64,000 nt of DNA from Spirosoma montaniterrae. Lineage in GTDB: Bacteria; Bacteroidota; Bacteroidia; Cytophagales; Spirosomataceae. The stretch's first letter is position 1, and each line of letters starts with the position of its first letter. Below are positions 18,025 to 27,016 of this stretch, in pieces. The stretch covers positions 558,001-622,000 of the forward strand of contig NZ_CP014263.1 in the NCBI RefSeq assembly GCF_001988955.1, written 5' to 3'. The position numbers were made by a program, and so were the translations under genes. The notes beneath the pieces are model-generated. The model had not been told where the DNA came from. It did no database searches and was given only the letters and a program-made list of their open reading frames with translations.

Positions 18025-19101
18025 TCAACGCCAAAACCGCATTCGCAGACAGTTCCATACTGCGCGCAGCGGTGCTGTTGGTATGCCCATTTGCCGCCGT
18101 TGCCGACTGATTTCATACAACAACCGCAAGTGCCAGGCAATGTCGGTATAAGCCCGGTGCAACGAATAGGCCGGATCGTACACATGGCCCGGCTCTGATG
18201 TTATGCCATTAATTTCCAGCACGCGAATATGCCGACCTGCCAGTAAATCGGCCACACTCGGCACCCGAATATCGAACCGTCCATAGTCGAAGCCGGGTAT
18301 TGATTGGGCGATCTGATCGAAAATGTGGTCGAGTTCGGGCGAACGGAGGTAGTTGGCATTCAGGAACTTAGTGCCCCGGCAATGATTGCCAATGGGTTGT
18401 ACCAGCACCGATTCTCCAGGGTTCGGAATCTGTTCGCCAAGCGTTGCCAAAACCGGCTTCAGTTCGGGCCAGGCCATCCGGGCGCGTTCGTTCTGTTGCA
18501 ACAGGTGGCATACCGTAGAGCGGCCATCGCCCCACACGGTTAAAAATTCCTTCTTTACTACCGACGTTACACCCGATGCACTGCCGTTGGGCAGGCGGTA
18601 GTAGAACACGCCAAATTCAAGCGGTCCGGCCACAAACTCCTGCACTAAAAACGGCTCGTTACCATGTTCCAACAGCCATTCTGTCAGGGCTGCTTCTGAC
18701 CGAATTACCCGAACGCCCGCACCCCGCTCTCCCACGTCGGGTTTGCACACAACGGGTAATGATAACGCATGTTCGGCCATTTCTGCCAACACCTGCCGGG
18801 TGGTGCTGATGGGGCTGATAAACAGCGTTTTAGGTAGAAAATCAGCCGGTACGTTATCTAAAATCGCGCTTTTCGATTCGCCGAATAAACCGCCGAGCGG
18901 AATGGCTGGATTAACCGCCGTGAAAAACGTCAGCGACCGCGCCCGAATGGCTAACCAGAGGTAATAAAACACCATTGGCGCGAAAAATACGTAAAACGGC
19001 CAGTACTCATACTGAAGCCATTTCGCCAGCCACAGCGGTCGCCGTATTGATAATGAAGGAGCTATGGTTTCGGACAAAGCAACGGGCCGGGCAGCGTTCA
19101 T
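18025..19101 (-). CDS. ATP-grasp domain protein with N-terminal membrane segment
   Basis: 358 residues. Residues about 35-55 (YWPFYVFFAPMVFYYLWLAI) are a likely membrane helix. The rest is an ATP-grasp fold: VVCKPDVGERGAGVRVI (phosphate-binding loop), EPFLVQEFV (adenine-contact strand), FDYGRFDIRV and HIRVLEINGITSEPGH (metal-binding Glu/Asn). ATP-grasp enzymes ligate a carboxylate, by way of an acyl-phosphate, to an amine or thiol. It is distantly like D-Ala-D-Ala ligases but the substrate is unknown. Its ATG overlaps the stop of the NRDE gene by four bases, so translation is probably coupled. Confidence 0.78.
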   Translation of the reverse strand: MNAARPVALSETIAPSLSIRRPLWLAKWLQYEYWPFYVFFAPMVFYYLWLAIRARSLTFFTAVNPAIPLGGLFGESKSAILDNVPADFLPKTLFISPISTTRQVLAEMAEHALSLPVVCKPDVGERGAGVRVIRSEAALTEWLLEHGNEPFLVQEFVAGPLEFGVFYYRLPNGSASGVTSVVKKEFLTVWGDGRSTVCHLLQQNERARMAWPELKPVLATLGEQIPNPGESVLVQPIGNHCRGTKFLNANYLRSPELDHIFDQIAQSIPGFDYGRFDIRVPSVADLLAGRHIRVLEINGITSEPGHVYDPAYSLHRAYTDIAWHLRLLYEISRQRRQMGIPTAPLRAVWNCLRMRFWR

Positions 19102-19844
19102 GATAGAATACGGAACGTAGTAGCGGTTTCGGTGAGCAGATCGCGGTAGTACAGCCGGTGTGCCTGTTCGGTATGTTCAACCGACGTGATGCTGACCGTT
19201 CGGATGCCGTTGGGTCGCTGCATGAGCAGGGCATTGGTTGGATCGCCATCGCCGGTTTGTTCATGAAACCGAACAATCGCTTCCTGGCTGTAGGCCGACT
19301 GTAGTTGGAGCCACTCGACAAACCACCGTTCGCGCTTCTGGCGAATGGCATAGGGATACAACGTAGCTGAACTCCACAGATATGGGCAAGCTGCGTTGAG
19401 AAGCTGGCGGTGCAATGTTGTGCCATCCCAGCGTAACTCGGTCAATGTCAGATTCGATGCGTAGGCAACAACGACAAGCGTGAACGGTTCCAGACCCACG
19501 AACGGGTAATGTAACGAAAAATCTACTTCGTTTTCGTAGCTGAAAAAAGCCGGAATCACCTGCCCCCGGCTGTGGCGGTATGGGGGCTGGTGGCGATGCG
19601 CGTCAAAAGCCCCGTTCAACAAACAAAGCGTGTATTGCTGCTCATCGGTGGCAATCCAAGTGCCACCCGCCAGCCCGTCTTTAGGATAAAAAACAGTGCG
19701 TCCGTTCAGGTTATATCGCCGGGGAAACAACGCCCGCTGCCGACTTGCCATCTCGTCGCGGTTCGATGTCAGAATAAAGCCCCCGGAAGCGGGTAGGGTA
19801 GGCGTCTGTGGGGCTGGTGTGGGCAGAAAGGAGACGGTACACAT
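19098..19844 (-). CDS. NRDE family protein (TANGO2-like)
   Basis: 248 residues. MCTVSFLP at the start and ILTSNRDEMASR give the Asn-Arg-Asp-Glu signature; LAGGTWIATDEQQYTLCLLNGAF is a second conserved block. The fold is that of an N-terminal nucleophile-type hydrolase, with Cys2 as the likely N-terminal residue after Met removal. TANGO2 relatives in eukaryotes are linked to haem or acyl-CoA handling; the bacterial role is unknown. It shares four-base overlaps with genes on both sides in the operon. Confidence 0.82.
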   Translation of the reverse strand: MCTVSFLPTPAPQTPTLPASGGFILTSNRDEMASRQRALFPRRYNLNGRTVFYPKDGLAGGTWIATDEQQYTLCLLNGAFDAHRHQPPYRHSRGQVIPAFFSYENEVDFSLHYPFVGLEPFTLVVVAYASNLTLTELRWDGTTLHRQLLNAACPYLWSSATLYPYAIRQKRERWFVEWLQLQSAYSQEAIVRFHEQTGDGDPTNALLMQRPNGIRTVSITSVEHTEQAHRLYYRDLLTETATTFRILS

Positions 19845-20344
19845 CAGGCAGTTTGTTTATGAATGAGCGTTGAATGGGCCACACCAAAATGTTGGGGTAA
19901 CTGAATAGCCGGATGATAAAGCTGCACGCCAATACGTACCAAAGCCATATGGTGAACCGCATGTTCGATGTTGTAGACCAGTTCACGGCTCACGTTGGTT
20001 GGCACAAGCAGCACCGACTCGATGCCATAACTTTGCCGCAGCCGCAGGGGCTTCTCAGCATCCAGCTTGTTCAGCATACTTCGCAGGCGGTGCAGCGTTT
20101 GGCGGGCGTAGTCCAGGTTTTGCTCAAGCTGCCGGTCGCGTTGCCGGGCGTCGTAATCAACTTCGCCGGTTGCCAGCCCGGCGGTCAGGCACTGAAAAAA
20201 CTCCAGCACGTGCCGAACATGCTGCCCCAGCGAACTGCCCGAAAACACGCTCAGTGGCTCGGCATAAGCGGGAGCGGGTAGTTGCTGCAACAGATCGTCG
20301 AGGTCGCTTAAAACGCCATCGACCCTATGCGCCAGTTGACTCAT
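19844..20344 (-). CDS. DinB-like four-helix protein
   Basis: 166 residues from the ATG at 20344. The helical pattern with LGQHVRHVLEFFQCL (first metal-type His), then ELVYNIEHAVHHMALVRIGV (second His cluster) and IQLPQHFGVAHSTL, is that of DinB/YfiT-type metal-binding four-helix bundles. Such proteins act as thiol-dependent transferases or have unknown roles. It overlaps its neighbours by ATGA at both ends (20341-20344 and 19842-19846). Confidence 0.75.
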   Translation of the reverse strand: MSQLAHRVDGVLSDLDDLLQQLPAPAYAEPLSVFSGSSLGQHVRHVLEFFQCLTAGLATGEVDYDARQRDRQLEQNLDYARQTLHRLRSMLNKLDAEKPLRLRQSYGIESVLLVPTNVSRELVYNIEHAVHHMALVRIGVQLYHPAIQLPQHFGVAHSTLIHKQTA

Positions 20345-20757
20345 AAACGGTTCGGTTTTATCGGTACTAACAGCATAACCTGCCGCCAGTGAATAATCAG
20401 CAGCACAATAGCGGCTACGGCCACCGTAACGGCGTAAACGAATAACTGCCCGCCGTCGCCCTGCGATTCGATGCCCAGCACGGTCAGGTGTGCTCCGATA
20501 GCACCCACCATCAGCCCTAACGACAACCCCGCGCCCAGCACCGTTGTTACAGATTGGTAGCGACCGGGCCACAACAATAGCAGCGACGCAATCAACTCAA
20601 ACGTTCCGGTGGCAAGCCGCCCCCAGGGTTCTACGCCAAGCGTCGAAAAAATATGGACCGATTCGGGAGCTGCTGTAAATTTAAAAAACAGCGTTTGTGC
20701 CATAATCACTGCGGCAACGAGTCGACAAATCCAACTGATAATCTGGTTCACTTTCAT
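20341..20757 (-). CDS. DoxX-like small membrane protein
   Basis: 138 residues with four membrane helices: ISWICRLVAAVIMAQTLFFKF, TGTFELIASLLLLWP, VLGAGLSLGLMVGAIGAHL and FVYAVTVAVAAIVLLIIHW. The layout and the GTFELIASLLLL motif match the DoxX family of quinone- or redox-linked membrane proteins. It follows the YHS gene by 13 bases and overlaps the DinB-like gene. Confidence 0.75.
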   Translation of the reverse strand: MKVNQIISWICRLVAAVIMAQTLFFKFTAAPESVHIFSTLGVEPWGRLATGTFELIASLLLLWPGRYQSVTTVLGAGLSLGLMVGAIGAHLTVLGIESQGDGGQLFVYAVTVAVAAIVLLIIHWRQVMLLVPIKPNRL

Positions 20758-20770
20758 AGTGGTACGGGTT

Positions 20771-21238
20771 TCAGCGGTAAAATTTCAGCCAGTTTGCGTC
20801 GGCTTGCCGGGCCAGATTCGTCTCGTCCTTATTCCACTTGGGCAGGGTGTTGTTAAAGAGCCGGTTGTAAAAGAGATACAGCCGTCCGTTGGTAATTTTG
20901 TACGTTTCGGGGTCGATGTCTACTTTTTCGCCCGTTGCCCCCATCGCATACGCACACCACCCGCCATAAGCTGGCTCATAAGTTGCCGGACTCTTTTTAA
21001 AACGGTTGGCATTGGCCGCGTTGGCGAAGTGATAGGTAACGCCTTTGTAGGTAACGGCCATGTCGGCCCGGCCTTCGCGGGGTTTGCCGTCGAAATAACT
21101 GACCGGGTCGTAGCCGCTGATTGCCAGATTTTTAGCTAAGTTGAACTGAGTCTGCCGCTGTGCATTGGGCGATTGCGCCCGCGCCGACGACAAGCCGATG
21201 CCGATACACAGCAGAAGGAGGAAGTATGAGGGTTTCAT
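20771..21238 (-). CDS. Secreted YHS-domain protein (second copy)
   Basis: 155 residues from the ATG at 21238, signal peptide ending at ARAQ. ISGYDPVSYFDGKPREG, then YHFANAANANRFKKSPATYEPAYGGWCAYAMG, is the same domain as in the protein at 15478, including the Cys after YGGW. It heads a five-gene minus-strand operon: YHS, DoxX-like, DinB-like, NRDE, ATP-grasp. A predicted metal-binding periplasmic protein upstream of a redox membrane protein suggests a shared envelope function. The start at 21301 would add residues that look random. Confidence 0.82.
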   Translation of the reverse strand: MKPSYFLLLLCIGIGLSSARAQSPNAQRQTQFNLAKNLAISGYDPVSYFDGKPREGRADMAVTYKGVTYHFANAANANRFKKSPATYEPAYGGWCAYAMGATGEKVDIDPETYKITNGRLYLFYNRLFNNTLPKWNKDETNLARQADANWLKFYR

Positions 21239-21332
21239 TGTGCGATTTGTTTCGACAAAGGTTGCCCACGGCGTCTTCACCGAATGTCGGCAACCTGACA
21301 AAATCGCACAGAATCTGCACCTGATTGTGTGC

Positions 21333-21794
21333 TTATTTTTTCAGTCTTACGTACCGTTCAATATTCAGCCGATCTATGCCTGCGTCGGCCACTTTCTCGA
21401 CGCCCTGCTGAATCAGGGTGTCATTTTTCAGCGTAAGCGTAAACTGAAACGTATTGCCTTCCCATTCCCGTTCGGTGCAATAGTCCAGGTGTTCCGTATA
21501 CAAACTGTCGGTCAATGTGTAGCTGCCGCCCCCGGAGTTGTAGGCCGCCGATGGTCCTTTGCCTTTGGTCAGGTCGTGCTTCAAAAAAGCAAAGTGGGTG
21601 TCATTGATAATTTTGATGAACGACAGGTCTTTCGTGTAGTCCGTTACGGTCGTATCGCCTTTTTCGATGGTTGTTCCCGACAGCAGCCTCCAGGTGCCAA
21701 CGATTGGGATAACCGCCTGGGTTTGCTCGTTGGTTTGCGTTTTGTCTCCGCACGATAACAGCACGGTGCTTAGTAGTAAAAGTCTGATAATCAT
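21333..21794 (-). CDS. Lipocalin-like lipoprotein
   Basis: 153 residues from the ATG at 21794: MIIRLLLLSTVLLSCGDK gives a lipoprotein signal with the lipid Cys at residue 15. IVGTWRLLSGTTIEKGDTTV, then FIKIINDTHFAFLKH, is the opening of a lipocalin-like/DUF4488-type beta barrel, common as single lipoproteins in Bacteroidota. Ligand unknown. Placed 21 bases before the end of the Ig-like lipoprotein gene, same strand. Confidence 0.7.
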   Translation of the reverse strand: MIIRLLLLSTVLLSCGDKTQTNEQTQAVIPIVGTWRLLSGTTIEKGDTTVTDYTKDLSFIKIINDTHFAFLKHDLTKGKGPSAAYNSGGGSYTLTDSLYTEHLDYCTEREWEGNTFQFTLTLKNDTLIQQGVEKVADAGIDRLNIERYVRLKK

Positions 21795-21814
21795 GGTTAT
21801 AGGGGAGAGGTGGT

Positions 21815-23440
21815 TCAAAAATCAATATCTGTCAACTCAAAATTAGCTTTGAGCGGGATAATACCACCTTCTTCGGCACCGGGGTGGTAGATGATGATTT
21901 CGGGTTGAATACCCTTCTGTACGTTGCCGATGTCGCGTTTGCGGTTGCCATTGGCGTCGAGAATAAGCCGGACCCGGTAGCGACCCGGACGCAGCCGTGC
22001 GAAGGTGTAGGTCGGTGTGCCATAAACCGAGCGCACAACCTGGTATTTTTCGTCCAGCAACTCAATCACGAAATTCCGGTCGGGGCGATTGACGCGGCCA
22101 GAAATCAGGCCGAAACTTTCTTCATCGGCAATGCGGTACTTAACCGAGTAACGCGATGAAGTATCGCCCTGTACGCTGATAAACGCGCCTTTCTGGAGCC
22201 GAAACAGCAGCGTATCGCGTAGCTCCGTTTTACGTTTAAACATCAGCCGCGAGTAGTTGTTACTCCACCGGAAATCGCTGGCTGTCAGTTTAAACGGTTT
22301 CGTGCTGTCGGGGCCAATCACGATCAGATTCGTATCGACGCGGAATACAGGTTTGCTGAACGTGAGCGTAAAATCGAGGTTATTGTCAATGGGTTCGCTG
22401 GCAGTGGGCGCAACCTGCACGGTGAGCGGCTTACGGTCTTTGGCGCGGGTTTTCAGGGGCGAAAAATAGACCCGTTCTTTCAATTCGGTCACATTCCCGA
22501 CCGAGTCTTCGGCGGCCACCGTGATGTTGATGGTATCGCCCGCAGCCCGGTTGGCAGGCCGAAACAGCCGAATCATTTTTGGCGATTCGAGAAACGACAC
22601 CAATGTATCGCCGGGTTTATTGAATTTGATCCGGTAATCGGCAATGCCGCTGCTGAGTTCAAGGCCCAGCGTTTCGTCGGTGCGTTCGCGTCGGCTGACA
22701 CGCGGCTTGCCATAACCCCGAAAAGCAATCAGATTAATATCGGTGTAGTTGCGGTTCAGGTTCAGCACCGAATCGCGAAACCCGACGCGCTCGCCGGGGG
22801 TGTTGTTCACTAAATTCAGGTCTTTATCATCGAAGCCATACACTTTAAAACGACCCGCTTTCACATTTTCGATGCGGAAGTTACCGTTGCTGTCGGTGCG
22901 GGCGTAGTAGGCCGGGCGTTTTCGGTTGATGGGCAGCGTATCGTTTTCACCGAACAGCCCCACGACAAAGCCCAGAATAGGCGTTCGGGTTTCGTCATCG
23001 ACCACGTTCCCGCTCAGATACAGCGAATCGATGACCGGGCCGGTGCTGAATACAATCTTGCTGTCGGTGGTCACGTTGCGCTCCGTAACGTCTTTGATAC
23101 CATCTGAGAAGTTAATGGTGTAGGTCGTATTTTTTTGCAGGGGCCGGTCGAAATTCAGCCGCAGGCCGGTTGGCAGGGCGCGTACCGAATACGTGTTGCT
23201 GTCCTGGGGCGTAATGGTGATTTTCTGCTGGATATTTTCCGTGCTTACATACTCGTTGTATTCGAGCGTAACGGTTTTGCCTGCGTAGTTCAACTGGCGC
23301 AGTTTCGGAATGCTGCTGACCAATTTGGGTGCGATGGTATCTTTTTTACCACCCGGCGGCTGGGCCACCTGCGCACAGTTCTGCAACAGAATTGGAAGAG
23401 AAACCAGAAGCGCAAAAACAATAAGAAGTCGGAACGGCAT
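21815..23440 (-). CDS. Ig-like (Big_5) domain lipoprotein
   Basis: 541 residues with a lipoprotein signal (LPILLQNC, Cys 22). APKLVSSIPKLRQLNYAGKTVTLEYNEYV opens a Big_5/SbsA-type Ig domain, and a second such block appears near residue 340 (DNNLDFTLTFSKPVF). Between them lies a carboxypeptidase-regulatory-like domain (GNFRIENVKAGRFKVYGFDDKD). This is a standard Bacteroidota surface or periplasmic lipoprotein family with an Ig-like N-terminus following QPPGGKKDTIAP; function unknown. Divergent from the cytoskeletal-type operon, with a palindrome in the gap. Confidence 0.8.
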   Translation of the reverse strand: MPFRLLIVFALLVSLPILLQNCAQVAQPPGGKKDTIAPKLVSSIPKLRQLNYAGKTVTLEYNEYVSTENIQQKITITPQDSNTYSVRALPTGLRLNFDRPLQKNTTYTINFSDGIKDVTERNVTTDSKIVFSTGPVIDSLYLSGNVVDDETRTPILGFVVGLFGENDTLPINRKRPAYYARTDSNGNFRIENVKAGRFKVYGFDDKDLNLVNNTPGERVGFRDSVLNLNRNYTDINLIAFRGYGKPRVSRRERTDETLGLELSSGIADYRIKFNKPGDTLVSFLESPKMIRLFRPANRAAGDTINITVAAEDSVGNVTELKERVYFSPLKTRAKDRKPLTVQVAPTASEPIDNNLDFTLTFSKPVFRVDTNLIVIGPDSTKPFKLTASDFRWSNNYSRLMFKRKTELRDTLLFRLQKGAFISVQGDTSSRYSVKYRIADEESFGLISGRVNRPDRNFVIELLDEKYQVVRSVYGTPTYTFARLRPGRYRVRLILDANGNRKRDIGNVQKGIQPEIIIYHPGAEEGGIIPLKANFELTDIDF

Positions 23441-23450
23441 ACGCGTGTAG

Positions 23451-23512
23451 TGCCGAAGCTCCAGCTTCGGCCATGCAATCCTAATCTACCTGCCAAAGCT
23501 GGAGCTTCGGCA
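23451..23512. repeat. GCCGAAGCTCCAGCTTCGG palindrome pair
   Basis: The left arm 23451-23470 and right arm 23493-23512 are inverted copies with one mismatch, and each arm is itself palindromic (CCGAAGCT-CC-AGCTTCGG). It lies just upstream of the Big_5 lipoprotein start in the divergent gap to 23697. The rest of that gap shows TACTTTCG at 23628, a weak -7 box for the plus-strand operon. Confidence 0.75.
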
Positions 23513-23696
23513 CCACATACTACAAAGGTAAACGACGAACTCGCTATTCGTGGATGTTAACGAATGTTAAAGCCGGTAAATCGGGCCGTTCGTCAATTTT
23601 ATAGGCCGATATATCAAACCGGGGCCTTACTTTCGTTTTTCATACCAGTACACGCACGGTCGCTGTGCCAAAAGCTCCACAACCACTACGTCGATT

Positions 23697-24983
23697 ATGA
23701 AGCAAACGTTTCTCGTTGCCCTTGCTTTTAGCCTGTCAACGCTTTTTTTTCAGTGCGGTTCCGACCGAAAACGCGAACGAACCGCCGATAAACCCGCTGC
23801 TTCGACTGTCGAAAAAGCCCCGACGCTTGGCGAACTGCATTTTTTTCTGGAAACGTCGGCCAGTATGGGCGGCTACCTGAAAGGGGCTACCGAGTTCAAA
23901 AACATCGTGGCTGATTTCGTCACGAAAGCCAATCAAATTAAACCGCTGTCGCTACACACCATCTCGGCAGGCAAACCGCAACCACTCAACAGCGACATAA
24001 ACCAGTTTGTGGCGCAATTGGCAACTACGCCGTTGGCTACTGGCAAAAGTTCGGAACTGCACCAGATTTTCAGACAGGTAGGCGAGACCGCAGCGGGTAA
24101 TAACGTCGCTATTTTTGTGTCGGACTGCATTCTGTCGTTTCCCGACGCCGACATTCGGCGCGACCCGGAAGTGAATCGCAACAACGCAGCCAGTACGCTC
24201 AAGAATAATATGTACGACCAGTTTGCCCGGTTCAATAAACAAGGCATCGGGGCTACGGTTTATGCGTACACGTCGGCTTTCAACGGTACGTATTACACCT
24301 ACCAGAACCAGAAGCAAAAGCTCGTGGGCGAACAGCGGCCTTTCTACATTTGGGTGATTGGCAAACAGGCGTTGCTGGCCGACGTGAACCGGCAGTTGAG
24401 CGACCTGCTGTCAACCCAACCTACCAAACGGCTCGATTTCGGCGCGGTTAATCCGCTCAAAACCTATGATTTGTTTTTCTCGCTGAATAAAAAAGGCGAC
24501 TGGCGGGCCGTGCGTGGTAACGTTGCCGAAATTAAAACAGGCCGCAAAGCCGATCCGGTCGAATTTGCCGTTGGCCTGACCTTAGATAAACTACCTGCGT
24601 ATGCACAGGCAGAAAACTACATCCGGCAGAACCTGAAAACATCGGCTACCAATGGCGGGGTGAAGCTGGTAAACGTACAACGCCGGAACGCTGTGAAGAC
24701 CGACCGTTTGAGCGACCGTGAACAGAAATTGCTCAGTCAGCATTCGCATGTGCTGACATTCCGGGTTGAACAATTGTTCGATAATGAAGCCGACGTGACT
24801 CTGTCGCTACCTGCCCGTACTGATATGTGGTACGCTGATTGGTCTACGTCGGACGACCGCACCCCCGCTGGTCGGCGCAACAAAACGTTTGCATTCAATG
24901 AACTGATGACCGGGGTTCGCGAAGCCTACCAGTCGGGCAACAATGAGTATATTAACCTGAAATTTAAATTGATAAAGGATTAA
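23697..24983 (+). CDS. Von Willebrand A-like lipoprotein, first gene of the tubulin/actin-like operon
   Basis: 428 residues. A signal sequence ends at LFFQC (Cys 20), a relaxed lipobox. LHFFLETSASMGGYL places E-T-S-A-S (residues 52-56) where VWA domains have the D-x-S-x-S metal site. NNVAIFVSDCILS puts an Asp (143) at the end of a buried strand, as in the third metal-site loop. The fold call rests on these motifs and strand pattern, not on a close match. The C-terminal half is not recognised. It starts a co-oriented run of six genes with an 18-base gap to the next and probably sits on the periplasmic side of a membrane. Confidence 0.65.
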   Translation: MKQTFLVALAFSLSTLFFQCGSDRKRERTADKPAASTVEKAPTLGELHFFLETSASMGGYLKGATEFKNIVADFVTKANQIKPLSLHTISAGKPQPLNSDINQFVAQLATTPLATGKSSELHQIFRQVGETAAGNNVAIFVSDCILSFPDADIRRDPEVNRNNAASTLKNNMYDQFARFNKQGIGATVYAYTSAFNGTYYTYQNQKQKLVGEQRPFYIWVIGKQALLADVNRQLSDLLSTQPTKRLDFGAVNPLKTYDLFFSLNKKGDWRAVRGNVAEIKTGRKADPVEFAVGLTLDKLPAYAQAENYIRQNLKTSATNGGVKLVNVQRRNAVKTDRLSDREQKLLSQHSHVLTFRVEQLFDNEADVTLSLPARTDMWYADWSTSDDRTPAGRRNKTFAFNELMTGVREAYQSGNNEYINLKFKLIKD

Positions 24984-25001
24984 GCCAGATTCCCATTTCT
25001 C

Positions 25002-25376
25002 ATGTTCACTACCCTGTACGAACTTTTTCTGGGTCAGAATAACGACCCCATTTACGTTGACGAAATTTTTACGCCCGTTGGCACCATCACGCTTTTGGTG
25101 GCGTTGATACTGGCTCTTGTTTTTTACCTCGGCTTAGGTCGCTGGCGGTCGGTGTTTCATCGGGTGCCGCATTGGGTCATCACGCTGGTAGTGCTGTTGA
25201 TTTTTGCCTTTGCCTATGCTATTTGGTACGCCCTTGATCGCACCGGAGCCGACGATACCGACAGCTATATGACAGGGTTCGGCGGTATCAACGCGCTCTA
25301 TGCCGCTATTGAGTTTTTTGTTTTTTCCATTGCGCTCAAACGATTTTCCATCTTTGCCCGGCGGACGCCGTTTTGA
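25002..25376 (+). CDS. Small three-helix membrane protein
   Basis: 124 residues. Three hydrophobic stretches are clear: TPVGTITLLVALILALVFYL, HWVITLVVLLIFAFAYAIWY and GINALYAAIEFFVFSIALKRF. No family recognised. Spacing of 18 bases after the VWA-like gene points to the same transcript; it may anchor the cytoplasmic products of the next two genes at the membrane. Confidence 0.7.
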   Translation: MFTTLYELFLGQNNDPIYVDEIFTPVGTITLLVALILALVFYLGLGRWRSVFHRVPHWVITLVVLLIFAFAYAIWYALDRTGADDTDSYMTGFGGINALYAAIEFFVFSIALKRFSIFARRTPF

Positions 25377-25396
25377 TTGTAATTGACGTGAAGCTG

Positions 25397-25506
25397 TTCG
25401 GGACGTATGTCCCGAACCCAATAACAGCGGATATTTATCCGCCCAAACAAGTAATCTATGCGGACGAATGTCCGCTGTTAACTGATTCGGGATTTATATC
25501 CCGAAT
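25397..25506. repeat. Four-hairpin nested palindrome, GCGGAY family (copy 1)
   Basis: Four perfect hairpins lie in order: 25397-25416 (TTCGGGAC/GTCCCGAA), 25427-25442 (GCGGAT/ATCCGC), 25460-25475 (GCGGAC/GTCCGC) and 25485-25506 (ATTCGGGAT/ATCCCGAAT). The second pair is the inverse of the first, making a palindrome of palindromes. A second copy at 30746-30849 keeps every stem while changing bases on both sides. It occupies the gap between the small membrane protein and the tubulin-like gene. Confidence 0.85.
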
Positions 25507-25513
25507 AGCAACT

Positions 25514-27013
25514 ATGAAACTATTCGTATTTGGCATTGGCGGCACGGGGGCGCGTGTGCTGCGTTCGCTAACGATGCTGCTGGCGGCTGGCGCGAAAACT
25601 CCCGCCGACCTGACTATCGTACCTATTCTGCTCGACATGGACATGCAGAACGGCGACACCGACCGTACACTGCGAGCCGTTGAACTCTATCGAACCATCC
25701 GCAAAGGGGCCTATCGCGATACGGCTCAGACCGGACAGGCCGGGCAAAGCGGGCAGGCCGAACGTCGGACGTTTTTTGCTACGCCCCTGCAACCCCTCGG
25801 CACGCTCCAGGCCGATAATGCGCAGGAAAAAATCGGCGACTCTGTGCTGCCTAAACTGACTGAACATCAGGGGACGTTTGAAGAATTTTTGAACGTGAGC
25901 AGCATGGACGACATCGACCGCGAATTTCTGAAACTGCTGTACGATAACTCGGCCAAGCCCACCAGTGCCGAACTGAAACTGAACCTGTCGGTCGGTTTTA
26001 AAGGCAATCCGAACATTGGCAGTGTGGTGTTTAACTCACTCGAAGATTCGGCGGTGTATAAATACTTTACCGGCGCATTCAACGATGCCACCGACCGGGT
26101 ATTTATCGTCAGTTCTATTTTCGGCGGCACTGGCTCGTCGGGTTTTCCGCAGTTAGTAAAGTTATTGCAGCACCCCAGCCAGAAAATGCCCATTCGCACG
26201 GCTAAAAAAGGAGCCGTGACCGTAATGCCCTATTTCGCGCTTGAAGAAAATAGCCAGAGTTCGATAGATCAGGACCGCTTTCTGTCGAAAACCAAAGCGG
26301 CTTTATCGTACTACCAGCAGCAAATCAGTCTCGACGCGCTCTATTACATTGGCGATCAGCAGGGGGCAAAACTGTACCCGAACGTGGAGGGCGGAGCCAA
26401 GCAAACCAACAGCGCGCATGTTGTGGAAATGCTGGCCGCTGAAGCCGTTCTGGATTTTGCCCGCAAGCCCGCCGACGAACTTTCGGACAACAAACGGTAC
26501 TACGAGTATGGGCTGAAACGCAATGACCGCCGGCTCGACCTGCCGCATTTCTACGAACCGACCTACCAAAATATGCTGGAGCCGCTGATGCGGTTTGTCT
26601 ACGCGACCAAGTTCGTGCTCGACTTCGTGCCCGGCAATCTGCGCGAAGCCTTCGCCAAAAACCTGAATCTGGCGCAGGAACTGAATACCAGTACGTTCTA
26701 CGTCTCGCTGACTAACTTTATGGCAAACCACTTTAAGCCGTGGTTGCAGGAAATGGCCGACAACGACCGGGCCTTTCATGCCTTCGATCTGAATGCCAAT
26801 TTCAACGCGCTGGTTCGCTCGAAGCAAATCGAAACCGGCTTCTTTAGCAAAGGTATCAGCGATGGTTTTTTGCTCGATGCCGCCGGAAAAACCGAAAATA
26901 GTATGCAGGCTACGTTTCCGCAGTCTGAAGCGCGGTTCATGCAAATGCTCATCGACGTAGCCGACAAATGCCGCGAAAAGCTCGGCACTGTCAGCCGCGA
27001 ATTAACAAACTAA
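25514..27013 (+). CDS. Tubulin/FtsZ-superfamily GTPase-like protein
   Basis: 499 residues from the ATG at 25514. The N-terminus MKLFVFGIGGTGARVLRSL gives the first glycine-rich nucleotide loop (GIGGTG, 7-12). VFIVSSIFGGTGSSGFPQLV at about 197-216 holds GGTGSSG (204-210), the tubulin signature (GGGTGSG/T in FtsZ). An insertion of about 100 residues separates the two more widely than in FtsZ, and the C-terminal 250 residues are helical and not recognised. It is not FtsZ itself. Distant bacterial FtsZ-like families next to VWA proteins have been described and proposed to remodel membranes; this gene fits that kind. I chose the start at 25514 since upstream in-frame residues translate the hairpin repeat. 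Confidence 0.75.
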   Translation: MKLFVFGIGGTGARVLRSLTMLLAAGAKTPADLTIVPILLDMDMQNGDTDRTLRAVELYRTIRKGAYRDTAQTGQAGQSGQAERRTFFATPLQPLGTLQADNAQEKIGDSVLPKLTEHQGTFEEFLNVSSMDDIDREFLKLLYDNSAKPTSAELKLNLSVGFKGNPNIGSVVFNSLEDSAVYKYFTGAFNDATDRVFIVSSIFGGTGSSGFPQLVKLLQHPSQKMPIRTAKKGAVTVMPYFALEENSQSSIDQDRFLSKTKAALSYYQQQISLDALYYIGDQQGAKLYPNVEGGAKQTNSAHVVEMLAAEAVLDFARKPADELSDNKRYYEYGLKRNDRRLDLPHFYEPTYQNMLEPLMRFVYATKFVLDFVPGNLREAFAKNLNLAQELNTSTFYVSLTNFMANHFKPWLQEMADNDRAFHAFDLNANFNALVRSKQIETGFFSKGISDGFLLDAAGKTENSMQATFPQSEARFMQMLIDVADKCREKLGTVSRELTN

Positions 27014-27016
27014 AGG

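Noticed and set aside
25514-27013. Calling the tubulin-like protein FtsZ
   Set aside because: The spacing between the two glycine loops and the length and C-terminus differ; it lacks FtsZ's T7 region in a form I can see and lies in a VWA-type operon, not with ftsA or mur genes.
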